Below are positions 28,709 through 37,366 of a stretch of 64,000 bases of DNA, piece by piece. A model generated the notes under the pieces. The model made no database searches. It was not told the origin of the DNA and saw nothing but the letters and a program-made list of their open reading frames with translations. The DNA comes from an uncultured Eubacteriales bacterium (GTDB lineage Bacteria > Bacillota > Clostridia > Peptostreptococcales > Anaerovoracaceae), in NCBI GenBank assembly GCA_902779185.1, contig CACZAM010000002.1:62001-126000 (forward strand), given 5' to 3'. The position numbers were made by a program, and so were the translations under genes. How positions within the stretch are numbered: position 1 is the first letter of the stretch; every line of letters begins with the position of its first letter.

Positions 28709-28942
28709 ATGCATACCGCTTTAATGGTAATCCTTTTGATTTCAAGTATCGTTCTCATCGTGAGCATACTTCTTCAGACAAGCAAGAGCGATGGACTTTC
28801 GGGTTCGATCGCCGGCGGAGCAGAGCAGCTCTTCGGAAAGAGAAAGAGCAGGGGATATGACGCGCTTCTCGCGAGGATAACAACAGTCTGCGCGATCATT
28901 TATATTGTCGTATCACTTGCGATCGTTGCTATTTTTAACTAA
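28709..28942 (+). CDS. secG: Preprotein translocase subunit SecG
   Basis: Small partner of the SecYE channel. The 77 residues have two membrane helices (about 3-23 and 54-75) joined by a loop containing QTSKSDGLSGSIAGGAEQLFG, the SecG hallmark. The ATG at 28709 has GGAGG about 6 nt upstream; an upstream in-frame ATG lies inside the terminator and has no ribosome site. In many Clostridia secG precedes rnr-smpB. Here it precedes the degenerate pyrophosphatase homologue, 43 bp away. Confidence 0.92.
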   Translation: MHTALMVILLISSIVLIVSILLQTSKSDGLSGSIAGGAEQLFGKRKSRGYDALLARITTVCAIIYIVVSLAIVAIFN

Positions 28943-28985
28943 TAAACCGATAATTGCGTAATCAGACGCAGCCGGAGATTACTAA

Positions 28986-30785
28986 ATGCTCAAAATTTTA
29001 ACGCTTATCTGCGCTCTGATAGGGCTGCTGACCGCGATCTCTCTCGAGACATGGCTCAGAAGCCGTATCGTCAGAAACGAGACTTCAGCTGAGACATACG
29101 CTGAAGTCAAAAGCAGAAATTCAGAATTCTGGTCAATTCAATACGTGCCGCTTATACTGATAATTGCGCTTATTGCCGCAGCTCTGTTTGTATTTGTTGG
29201 GCACAAGAATGCCGCTGTCTTTTTAGGGGGAGCGGCTCTTTGCTTTGTTTCTGTCGTTACAGGAGGCACTACAGTAGTTACCGGAAGCATTTCGCCTTCT
29301 TCTACGGCTCTTTCCGGTGATATCAGGACATCATTGAAAACTGCATACAGATCTGCAGCAATGATGGGGCTCAGCGTTTCTTCGATAGCGCTCGTGGGTC
29401 TTGGACTTCTGTTTTTCCTGCTGAAAACGGGACAGCTGGTTGACCTTGTTGCGAGTTTTGCTCTCGGGGCATCAGTAGTATCACTTGTTATCGGTCTTTC
29501 AGGAACAACTTTTTCAGGCGCATATGCGCTTACGGTAAAAAGCGATGACTTCACCGATTACACCGGGATGTTCATCGGAAGCGGAGCCGATCATGTAGAG
29601 ACATACATTCTTTCCGCATGTTCAGCGGCGCTTCTCTCCGGTGTTGCCGTAGATACGTCAGGTATAATGTCTACCTTCACGGCGGCATCTGCTGCCAGAT
29701 ATCCGCTGATCGTATTTGCAGGCGGTATAATCGCATCCATTATTGGCATCATGGCCTACAGGGGCTACATAGTTAAAAGACCGGATGCGGGCCTTACGGC
29801 AGGCAACTTTGTTGCGGCAGTTCTTATCGTTGTTGTTGCTGTTTACTTCAGCAACGATCTGCTTCAGTCATATGTATACGGTGTATGCGTTTCATTAGGC
29901 ATACTTGCTTCGCTCATATCAGGTGAAGCATCAAAGCTGTATTCGGTAGACGGTGGAGTATTTAAACGCTTACTGCCAGATGTGAAAAAGACAGGTGCAA
30001 GCCAGTCTATGATATACAGTCTTTCGATAGGAATGATTTCAGTTATCATACCTGCAGTGCTGACAACGACAGCCATGATACTCGCATATTATTATGCGAG
30101 CTTCTATGGCATCGCTCTTGCAGCTGTCGGCATCAACTCCATGACTGCAGTCAATTATGCTGTGCGGGGATTTTCGATCAATACAGCAAGTGCTTCAGAA
30201 ATCACTTCGGTCTGTGACCCTGAAGCTGAAAGTCCTAACCCTGCTGATGTGCTGCTGACTGCTTCTGTCAATGCGGACTCTGTAGGTAAAACTTATTCAG
30301 GTGTCGCAGCTTATGTAACTCTGGTAGCGATGTACACGGCTCTTTCGGCAGTAATTAATAATCCGGCTATAAACCTTCTGAGTACGCCGGTGTTCACAGG
30401 ATTTACCATCGGCGCTGTCATCGTATTTGTCTGTGCCGGTTTCATAATCAGATCCATCAGACTTACAAGTCAGGTTCTTGGAGTCAGACTGAGTGATTCA
30501 TATGACCCTGAAAAGCGCATCAATTCACTCAGGGGTCTTTTACCGATGTATTTAATATCATTTGTTGCTCCTCTGACAGCCGGAGCAGCAGGCGGAGTAA
30601 ACGGACTCATATCCTTTGCCTGCTCTGCATCTGTAACGGGAATGTGCGTTATTTTCACATTCAATAATGCCGGAAGGCACTTTGACCGTGTGGCGACTGA
30701 AACTCTTGGTACCGTACTGAAACTCATGGTAGCAGTAACACTTGTTTTTGCTCCGTTCTTTATGAAGTTCGGGGGCATCTTTTAG
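28986..30785 (+). CDS. Membrane-bound pyrophosphatase homologue lacking catalytic motifs
   Basis: A 599-residue polytopic membrane protein with about 15 hydrophobic segments. It follows the fold order of H+/Na+-translocating pyrophosphatases: GLSVSSIALVGLGLLFF, FALGASVVSLV, GADHVETY (where active enzymes have ADLFESY), YGIALAAVGINSMTA and FNNAGRHFD (active enzymes: ANAGGAWD). The polar active site is gone. The DVGADLVGKVE...NVGDNVGD segment is replaced by a shorter one at residues 170-207. DAYGP.ADNAGG becomes RGFSINTASASE (394-405). DAVGNTTAA becomes ADSVGKTYS (430-438). GDTVGDPFKDTAGPS is absent near the C-terminus. The frame is intact with GGAG 8 nt upstream. Hydrolysis looks impossible; the function is unknown. 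Confidence 0.8.
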   Translation: MLKILTLICALIGLLTAISLETWLRSRIVRNETSAETYAEVKSRNSEFWSIQYVPLILIIALIAAALFVFVGHKNAAVFLGGAALCFVSVVTGGTTVVTGSISPSSTALSGDIRTSLKTAYRSAAMMGLSVSSIALVGLGLLFFLLKTGQLVDLVASFALGASVVSLVIGLSGTTFSGAYALTVKSDDFTDYTGMFIGSGADHVETYILSACSAALLSGVAVDTSGIMSTFTAASAARYPLIVFAGGIIASIIGIMAYRGYIVKRPDAGLTAGNFVAAVLIVVVAVYFSNDLLQSYVYGVCVSLGILASLISGEASKLYSVDGGVFKRLLPDVKKTGASQSMIYSLSIGMISVIIPAVLTTTAMILAYYYASFYGIALAAVGINSMTAVNYAVRGFSINTASASEITSVCDPEAESPNPADVLLTASVNADSVGKTYSGVAAYVTLVAMYTALSAVINNPAINLLSTPVFTGFTIGAVIVFVCAGFIIRSIRLTSQVLGVRLSDSYDPEKRINSLRGLLPMYLISFVAPLTAGAAGGVNGLISFACSASVTGMCVIFTFNNAGRHFDRVATETLGTVLKLMVAVTLVFAPFFMKFGGIF

Positions 30786-30822
30786 TGCCTGATGGCAGAG
30801 CAGGACTGTATCTTAAAGACAT

Positions 30823-30857
30823 ACGGCGGCTCTGCAGAAAGGCCGCCGTTATTTATT
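30823..30857 (+). terminator. Terminator after the pyrophosphatase homologue
   Basis: ACGGCGGC (30823-30830) pairs with GCCGCCGT (30842-30849) over an 11-nt loop, followed by TATTTATTAATT. The T tract is interrupted, so efficiency is uncertain. Confidence 0.6.
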
Positions 30858-30887
30858 AATTAAGAACACAATCAGAAAAGGAAGATT

Positions 30888-31982
30888 ATGAAAAACAACA
30901 GGTTCCGCATCTTCGTGATCAATCCGGGTTCGACTTCGACCAAACTGGCGCTTTTCGAAAACAATATCAAGATCCTTGAAACGTCAGTGACCCACGACGC
31001 AGAAGTGCTCAATTCATTTCCTATGCCGAATGACCAGCTGGATTACAGAATGGGTGTAATAAAGGATTTTGTTGATAAAAACGATATCGAACTTGACAAC
31101 ATCGATGCTTTTGTAGGAAGGGGCGGCGGATGCTATCCTGTACCGAGCGGGACCTTCGAAGTAAATGATCTTTTGCTGAATGACATAAGAAAAAATGTCG
31201 GCCGCACCATTCATCCGTCAATTCTTGGGGTCCAGCTTGCATACCAGATGCAGCAGAAATACGGCGGAAGACTGTTCATGGTAGATCCGATCTGCGTGGA
31301 TGAGTACACGGACGTGGCGAGAGTTACCGGAGTGAAGGGCCTTGAGCGCCGCGCGGAATCACATGCTCTTAATTTAAGGGGCACCGCAATGAAGCACTGC
31401 AAGATCCATGGTATGGATTACAAAAAGTCCAGCCTTGTAGTAGCTCATATAGATGGCGGAATAACCATAGCAGCCCAGAAGAACGGAAAGCAGATAGACT
31501 GCAACCAGGGCGCCGGAGGCGAAGGCCCGTTCACCGCAACACGTACGGGATCCCTGCCGCTGATGGAAGTTCTTGATTACTTTAAAGATCATACTGTTGA
31601 AGAGATGCGCCATCTCTGTACCGGAACAGGCGGATTCGTATCTCACTTCGGCACAGCTGACGCAGACGAAGTGTATATGAGAGTCCTTGACGGGAACGAA
31701 GAGGCAAAAGTTGTCTGGGAGGCGCTCTGCTACAATATTGTAAAATATATAGGCTCAATGGCTACCGTGCTTCAGGGAAATGTAGACGGTATCCTCATAA
31801 CGGGCCGCTATACACGCTTCCGCGGACTCATAGACTATATCAGAAAGTATACCGGCTGGATCGCTCCGATCTACGTCTATGAGAACGAGGTAGAGCAGGA
31901 AGCCATGTGCGCCGGAGCGCTAAGGGTCCTCAGGGGAGAAGAGAAAGCAAAGGTGTATACCGGTAAAGGCATGGTAAGATAA
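30888..31982 (+). CDS. buk: Butyrate kinase
   Basis: Converts butyryl-phosphate plus ADP to butyrate plus ATP, or the reverse, in fermentation. The 364 residues belong to the acetokinase/ASKHA family: NPGSTSTKLALFE at the start, GRGGGCYPVPSGTFEVN, the SHALNLRGTAM and HIDGGI nucleotide-binding regions, and GILITGRYTRF. These are Buk-type rather than AckA-type motifs. AGGAAG lies upstream of the ATG. The usual partner gene ptb (phosphotransbutyrylase) is not adjacent, so the phosphorylated substrate source is elsewhere. A related acid such as isobutyrate cannot be excluded. Confidence 0.92.
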   Translation: MKNNRFRIFVINPGSTSTKLALFENNIKILETSVTHDAEVLNSFPMPNDQLDYRMGVIKDFVDKNDIELDNIDAFVGRGGGCYPVPSGTFEVNDLLLNDIRKNVGRTIHPSILGVQLAYQMQQKYGGRLFMVDPICVDEYTDVARVTGVKGLERRAESHALNLRGTAMKHCKIHGMDYKKSSLVVAHIDGGITIAAQKNGKQIDCNQGAGGEGPFTATRTGSLPLMEVLDYFKDHTVEEMRHLCTGTGGFVSHFGTADADEVYMRVLDGNEEAKVVWEALCYNIVKYIGSMATVLQGNVDGILITGRYTRFRGLIDYIRKYTGWIAPIYVYENEVEQEAMCAGALRVLRGEEKAKVYTGKGMVR

Positions 31983-32029
31983 TCGATTATAAAAAGTATA
32001 GAGATAAGAAAGCCAAGGAGGGTAAAAAA

Positions 32030-33067
32030 ATGTTGGAAAAGCTGGAGAAGATCCGCGAAGAGGGATTCAGGCGAATAGCTGAATCATCGGATCCGGCTAT
32101 GCTTGAGGCTGTCCGCAAGGAGCTCACCGGTAAAAAGAGCTCGTTGCAGGAGGTGCTCAAAAGTCTGGGCGGACTCGATCCCGACATGCGTAAATCTGTC
32201 GGAATGAAGGCAAATGAGGTGAAGAACCTGTTTGCCGAAAAGATCCAGGCTCGTCAGGAGGAGCTTATCGCCGGAGCATCCGCGGTAGAGGGAGAGATAG
32301 ATCTGACTCTTCCGGGTATTGAAGTCAGCGGAGGCGCGCTTCACCCGATAACGCAGATGTGCTACGACCTCAATGATGCCTTTAGATCACTTGGCTTTGA
32401 AGTTTACAGTGAAGACGATATCTCGAGTGAGAAATATGCCTTCGATAATCTTAATTTTGCTGCCGATCATCCGGCAAGAGCCTCAATGGATACTTACTGG
32501 CTCGAAGGAACAGAAGATAAGAGAGGAAGCGACAGGCTCTGCCTCCGTCCTCATCTGACAGGAGGCTCGGTAAGGTATCTTCTTGAGCACGGAGCTCCGG
32601 CAAGATTTGTATATCCGGGCAGAGTTTACAGAAATGAGACGACTGATGCACGTCACGAAAGAGCATTCTTCCAGTACGAGGCGCTTATCGTAGATAAGGA
32701 CATTTCATTCAGTTCAGGACGTGTAATGATAGAGGCCATCCTTGAAAAGGTGTTCGGACGCAAGGTAAACGTAAGGATGAGAGAGGGTTTCTTCCCGTTC
32801 ACTGAACCGGGTTATGAGATCGATATGGAGTGCCTGCTCTGCGGCGGCAAAGGCTGCAAGGCCTGCAATCATGCCGGCTGGATCGAAGTGATGCCGGGCG
32901 GAGTCATCCATCCGAACGTTCTGAGAGCGGCAAATCTGGATCCTGACGTATGGACCGGTTTCTACACAAACATCGGTCTGGACAGAATGGTAATGATGCG
33001 CTACGGAGTAGATGATGTAAGACTGTTCCACAGCGCTGACCTGAGATTCCTCAAGCAGTTCAAATAG
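32030..33067 (+). CDS. pheS: Phenylalanyl-tRNA synthetase alpha subunit
   Basis: Catalytic subunit of the alpha2-beta2 PheRS. The 345 residues have an N-terminal tRNA-binding coiled coil (about 1-85) and a class II core. Motif 2 and active-site residues are present (PGRVYRNE, FFQYE, FFPFTEPGYEID), as is CGGKGCKACNHAGW. The segment that is usually RTHTS reads RPHLT (173-177), a divergent but conservative variant that I believe recurs in some bacterial PheS. AAGGAGGG lies 8 nt upstream. It is 15 bp from pheT, the normal pairing. Confidence 0.95.
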   Translation: MLEKLEKIREEGFRRIAESSDPAMLEAVRKELTGKKSSLQEVLKSLGGLDPDMRKSVGMKANEVKNLFAEKIQARQEELIAGASAVEGEIDLTLPGIEVSGGALHPITQMCYDLNDAFRSLGFEVYSEDDISSEKYAFDNLNFAADHPARASMDTYWLEGTEDKRGSDRLCLRPHLTGGSVRYLLEHGAPARFVYPGRVYRNETTDARHERAFFQYEALIVDKDISFSSGRVMIEAILEKVFGRKVNVRMREGFFPFTEPGYEIDMECLLCGGKGCKACNHAGWIEVMPGGVIHPNVLRAANLDPDVWTGFYTNIGLDRMVMMRYGVDDVRLFHSADLRFLKQFK

Positions 33068-33082
33068 AGAAGGAGGTAAGCT

Positions 33083-35503
33083 ATGAACATTTCGATGAAA
33101 TTCATCAGCAGATTTGTAGATCTGCCGTCAGATCTCACATATGATCAGATAGCCTACGACCTCACCATGAGAACTGTAGAGGTTGAGGAGGTCATAGATA
33201 CGGCAGCTAAGTTCCATGACATAGTTGTCGGAGAAATAAAGGAAGTAAAAGCGCACCCGAACGCTGATGCGCTTAAGGTATGTATAGTCGACGTAGGCGA
33301 AGATGACCTCAAGCAGATCGTATGCGGAGGCAGCAATCTTACAGCAGGTCACAAGGTCTGCGTTGCAAAACCGGGTTCTGAAGTCGTATGGCACGGAGAA
33401 GGAGAGCCTGTCAAACTCAAGGAAACAAAGCTCAGAGGCGTTTCGTCATACGGAATGATATGCGGAGCTACTGAGGTCTACCTTGCTGACATTTTCCCGC
33501 CTGAAGATGAAAGAGAAATCGTGGATTTCACTGAACTCGGCGTTGAATGCGAAACCGGACAGTGCGTTGCAGCAGCTGCCGGACTCGATGATGTCATTCT
33601 TGAGATAGATAACAAGTCTCTTTCCAACAGGCCTGACCTCTGGGGTCACTATGGCGTTGCAAGAGAGCTGGCCGCGATCTATAAAGTGCCTTTCTGCGAG
33701 CTCAGCGATGAGCTTCCGGCAGGACTGCCTGAGTATCCTGTAGTGATTGAGGAGCCGGACAGATGCAACAGATTCATCGCGACAAAGATTGACAACGTTT
33801 ATGTAAAGGAATCACCGGCATGGATGAAGACCCTCATCAGCAACGCCGGAATGAGACCTATCAATGCGCTCGTAGACATCACAAACTTTGTAATGCTTGC
33901 AGTTGGATCGCCACAGCACGCCTATGACAGCACACATGTTGAAGGTGAAAAAATCGTTGTAAGACTTGCTGAAAACGGCGAAAAGCTGATGCTCCTCGAT
34001 GAGAAGGATCTTGAACTTACACATGATCATCTCGTCATCTGCGATACAAAAAAGCCTCTCAACCTCGCAGGCATCAAAGGCGGAAAAGACGATTCCGTGC
34101 TGGATACAACAACATCGGTTATCCTGGAATGCGCTGTATTCCCGGCTCCGGGAATCAGGCGAACTACCGCGTATTTCAATGAGAAGACGGATGCCGCGCT
34201 CAGATATGAGAAGGGCATAGATACCCAGAGAGCCGGTCTTGGAGTCTCGATGGCGCTGTCGCTGTTCAAAGAGATCTATCCTGATTGCGTATTCTCAGCA
34301 TTCATGGACAATTACCCGGTAAAAACCGAGAACGCTGTCATCGATATCACACAGGATTTCCTCGACAGGAGACTCGGAGAGGTAATAGAAAGATCTGAGA
34401 TCGAGGATATTCTCGCAAGACTCGGATACAAAGTTGATTTCGAGGACGGAACATATCACTGCGTAGTTCCAACATGGAGATCAACAGGTGATGTGTCGAT
34501 ACATGACGACATCCTCGGAGATATCGCGAGACTCATCGGCTACGAATACTTCAAAAAGCAGCCGCTTCCTGTCAAATTCGAACACGCGATACATCAGGTA
34601 GACGTTGATCTCGCAAGAAGACTCAGAGAGTATCTTGCCTTCAGATGCGGCATGAACGAGATCTTCACATATCCGTGGATCGATGAGAAATACATCCGCG
34701 CCGCGGGGATCGATCTCGATAATTCCGTAAGACTCGCGACACCGCCGGCACCTGAACTCGGATACCTCAGAGCTTCACTCATACCGGGAATGCTCGAGAC
34801 TGTCGAGAAGAACCATAGATTCTTCGATGAATTCGCTGTATTTGAAGCGACTCAGGTTTTTGAAAAGGGAGAATACAGTCCTTCAAGCCCTGACGAGGTG
34901 CTTCCGGTACACAGAAATCTGCTGAGCGGAACATTTGCGGGCAAGGACGCAAGAACACTTTTCTTCAAAGTAAAAGGTGTTATCGAGGGAATGCCGGGAT
35001 ACTGCCACTTTAAGCCTTTTACCTTCAAGCAGAAGGAAAAGCCATCATGGGCGGACGAAAAAGTGTGGCTCAATATTTTCGAAGACAAGAAGATCGTCGG
35101 TTCTATCGGTCTTGTCTCGGTACAGGCTCTGTCCGAATCCGGAATCAAACTCATCAGCGCTGCAGCATTCGAAATCGATACTGCAATGCTTGAGCCATAT
35201 CCGTCAAGGACCAATGAGTTCAAACATCTGCCGCAGTATCCGCTCGTTGAGCAGGACCTCTCGCTTCTCGTAGATGAATCGATGACATGGGAAGAGATCA
35301 GGGAAGCTATCAAATACATGGTGAAGGATCTCAGATTCGTTGAGGAATACCGCGGAAAGCAGATCCCTGCAGGAAAGAAGTCCATAATGCTGAGCCTCAA
35401 GATAGGTAACGACGACTCGACAATGACTTCAAAGCAGATCGAGAAAAAGATGAACGGCATCATAAAGGTGCTCGATAAGAAATGCGGCGCTCAGCTCCGT
35501 TAA
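33083..35503 (+). CDS. pheT: Phenylalanyl-tRNA synthetase beta subunit
   Basis: Partner of PheS. The 806 residues show the full bacterial layout: N-terminal tRNA-binding/EMAP-type domain (about 40-155, AHPNADALKVCIVDVG), B3/B4 editing domain (about 210-385), B5 (about 400-475), a class II-like core, and a C-terminal anticodon-binding FDX-ACB domain (about 710-806, LPQYPLVEQDLSLLVDE). AAGGAGG lies upstream of the ATG. It ends 3 bp before the RluA-type gene. Confidence 0.96.
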   Translation: MNISMKFISRFVDLPSDLTYDQIAYDLTMRTVEVEEVIDTAAKFHDIVVGEIKEVKAHPNADALKVCIVDVGEDDLKQIVCGGSNLTAGHKVCVAKPGSEVVWHGEGEPVKLKETKLRGVSSYGMICGATEVYLADIFPPEDEREIVDFTELGVECETGQCVAAAAGLDDVILEIDNKSLSNRPDLWGHYGVARELAAIYKVPFCELSDELPAGLPEYPVVIEEPDRCNRFIATKIDNVYVKESPAWMKTLISNAGMRPINALVDITNFVMLAVGSPQHAYDSTHVEGEKIVVRLAENGEKLMLLDEKDLELTHDHLVICDTKKPLNLAGIKGGKDDSVLDTTTSVILECAVFPAPGIRRTTAYFNEKTDAALRYEKGIDTQRAGLGVSMALSLFKEIYPDCVFSAFMDNYPVKTENAVIDITQDFLDRRLGEVIERSEIEDILARLGYKVDFEDGTYHCVVPTWRSTGDVSIHDDILGDIARLIGYEYFKKQPLPVKFEHAIHQVDVDLARRLREYLAFRCGMNEIFTYPWIDEKYIRAAGIDLDNSVRLATPPAPELGYLRASLIPGMLETVEKNHRFFDEFAVFEATQVFEKGEYSPSSPDEVLPVHRNLLSGTFAGKDARTLFFKVKGVIEGMPGYCHFKPFTFKQKEKPSWADEKVWLNIFEDKKIVGSIGLVSVQALSESGIKLISAAAFEIDTAMLEPYPSRTNEFKHLPQYPLVEQDLSLLVDESMTWEEIREAIKYMVKDLRFVEEYRGKQIPAGKKSIMLSLKIGNDDSTMTSKQIEKKMNGIIKVLDKKCGAQLR

Positions 35504-35506
35504 GGA

Positions 35507-36421
35507 ATGGCAAAATACGAACATATTGTAACAACTGAAGAATCAGGGCTGACCATCAACCAGATCCTCCGCATGAATTACAAGTTCTCCGCGAGGTTCA
35601 GGACTAAGATGAAGTATCAGCAGCTGGTAGATCTGAATGGAACACCGACTCCGGGTTATGTAAAGCCCGGGGTCGGTGACGTAATTGGCGTCAGGCTTCC
35701 TGAAGAGACAAGCGATTTTGAGCCTGAGGATATTCCTCTGGATATCGTATACGAAGACGATGATCTTATACTTGTCAACAAGCAGCCGGGCGTGATAGTG
35801 CATCCGACAAAAGGTCATCCGCAGCACACTATAGCCAACGGAGTCATGAAATACATGATCGACAGCGGGCAGTCTTTCAAGGTAAGATTCGCGAACCGAA
35901 TCGACATGGACACTACAGGCATCATCATAGTCGCTAAGAATGCCAATGCCCAGAATGATCTGTCTTCGCAGATGAGGCGTAATACTGTAGTCAAAAAATA
36001 TTACGCGCTGGTTGAAGGCATTGTCGAAGAAGACCATTTTGAAATAGATCTGCCTGTAGGAAGGCCGGATCAGGTCTCCATACGCCGTGAAGTAATGTAC
36101 GAAGGCGGAAAGAACGCCCTGAGCGAGGTGAATGTGATTGAGCGATTCGCCTCGAAAGAGTACGGGCAGTTCACACTCGTTGAGGTGATACTTCATACCG
36201 GACGTACGCACCAGATAAGGGTGCATCTTTCACACATTGGCCACATCATTACGGGAGACGTTCTCTATGACGGGAGTACTGAGCTGATGCAGCGTCAGGC
36301 TCTGCACGCGTATTACATAGAGTTTGACCACCCGGTAACGAAAGAGAGAGTGAGCTTCAGAACAGATCTCCCGGATGATATGAGAGACGCAATAAACAAA
36401 CTGAAAAACAGCGCTGAATAG
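35507..36421 (+). CDS. RluA-family pseudouridine synthase
   Basis: Isomerises uridines in rRNA or tRNA; the exact target cannot be read from sequence. The 304 residues have an S4-like N-terminal part (about 12-75) and the synthase domain. The catalytic aspartate motif, normally HRLDxxTSG, reads NRIDMDTTG with D133 kept. KYYALVEG, LHTGRTHQIRVHLSHIGH and GDVLYDGS are conserved. The ATG is only 3 bp after the pheT stop, with AAGGA overlapping that stop. It could be RluD-like, but I do not assign a symbol. Confidence 0.88.
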   Translation: MAKYEHIVTTEESGLTINQILRMNYKFSARFRTKMKYQQLVDLNGTPTPGYVKPGVGDVIGVRLPEETSDFEPEDIPLDIVYEDDDLILVNKQPGVIVHPTKGHPQHTIANGVMKYMIDSGQSFKVRFANRIDMDTTGIIIVAKNANAQNDLSSQMRRNTVVKKYYALVEGIVEEDHFEIDLPVGRPDQVSIRREVMYEGGKNALSEVNVIERFASKEYGQFTLVEVILHTGRTHQIRVHLSHIGHIITGDVLYDGSTELMQRQALHAYYIEFDHPVTKERVSFRTDLPDDMRDAINKLKNSAE

Positions 36422-36431
36422 GCGCTGTTTT
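36405..36431. terminator. Bidirectional terminator between the RluA-type gene and nadK
   Basis: AAAACAGCGC (36405-36414) pairs with GCGCTGTTTT (36422-36431) over a 7-nt loop that contains the stop codon of the upstream gene. A's on one side and T's on the other let it serve both convergent genes. Confidence 0.8.
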
Positions 36432-36460
36432 GGTTCAGTATGATGATATAAGGCCGCGCG

Positions 36461-37258
36461 TTACAGAAGCTTGCTTGAGAGCTTGCCCCAGTGATCGTAA
36501 GACTTGGTGCGGATCAGCCTGATTTCCTTATCCGAATGGGTGACCTCGATCTTCATCACACCTCCGAATTCGTGAGTGCGTCCGTCAAACGAGACAAGTA
36601 CAGTACCGCATTCACATCTGCCTGTACCGGCTATTGTGATGATTTCACGTGACGGCAGAATGAGACTCGATTTAAAGCATCTGTAGGCACTTGTGTTCAT
36701 CGGAGCTATAGGAGTGAGCTGAAGAATATCCAGCTCGGGTGATATCAGCGATCCGCCCAGCGAGTAGTTATACGCGGTAGAACCTACCGGAGTGGAAATT
36801 ATGATGCCGTCGCCCGAAAAATCCTGTATTTTAGTTTTGTCGATGGATATCTCATAATGAGAAGCATGAGAATAAGGACCTCTCACAACGATCTCGTTTA
36901 ACCCTGTGCGGAGGAATTCACCTCTGCGTGTAATGATTCTGGCCTGGACAGGGCTGATATGCTGGAGCTGATACTCACCCTTTGTAATATATTCAAGGGT
37001 CTCTCTGAGCTGTGTAGGGAGAGCTTCCTGAAAGAAACCGAGATGTCCTGTATTGATGCCTATGATAGGCACCTTCGGAAAACCGCACTTGTGAACGAAG
37101 CTCAGAAATGTGCCGTCTCCGCCGATGCAGGCGAGAAGGTCTTCATCACCCGTAAATTCCTCAACTACTTCATAGCCGAATTCCTTAACCAGAGGAATGA
37201 ATTCGCTGTAGGCTGCTCTTGATTTGTCCTTTTGATTACAGAACACGTATATCTTCAT
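36461..37258 (-). CDS. nadK: NAD kinase
   Basis: Makes NADP from NAD. The 265 residues have the GGDGT motif (46-50), INTGHLGF, an NE pair in GLNEIVVRG, and STPVGSTAYNYSLGG, all diagnostic of the family. It is one of only two minus-strand genes in the window. The ATG at 37258 has GGAGAG 6 nt upstream. It is divergent from the unknown gene at 37367, sharing a spacer that holds an inverted repeat. Confidence 0.95.
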   Translation of the reverse strand: MKIYVFCNQKDKSRAAYSEFIPLVKEFGYEVVEEFTGDEDLLACIGGDGTFLSFVHKCGFPKVPIIGINTGHLGFFQEALPTQLRETLEYITKGEYQLQHISPVQARIITRRGEFLRTGLNEIVVRGPYSHASHYEISIDKTKIQDFSGDGIIISTPVGSTAYNYSLGGSLISPELDILQLTPIAPMNTSAYRCFKSSLILPSREIITIAGTGRCECGTVLVSFDGRTHEFGGVMKIEVTHSDKEIRLIRTKSYDHWGKLSSKLL

Positions 37259-37273
37259 TTTGTTCTCTCCGTA

Positions 37274-37297
37274 TGCTATAATATTCTGTCAGAATAT
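37274..37297 (+). promoter_or_regulatory. Extended -10 promoter overlapping an inverted repeat (candidate operator)
   Basis: TGCTATAAT (37274-37282) is an extended -10 facing the unknown gene and dgt. Overlapping its last two bases and covering the expected start site is an 8-bp inverted repeat, ATATTCTG-T-CAGAATAT (37281-37297). A second perfect palindrome, GAGCAATATTGCTC, lies at 37305-37318. The first repeat is well placed for a dimeric repressor. The regulator is unknown. Confidence 0.5.
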
Positions 37298-37366
37298 GGA
37301 ATCTGAGCAATATTGCTCTGTCATTATAAACATTATAACACCAGAAACAGCGTATTTGAATTACAA

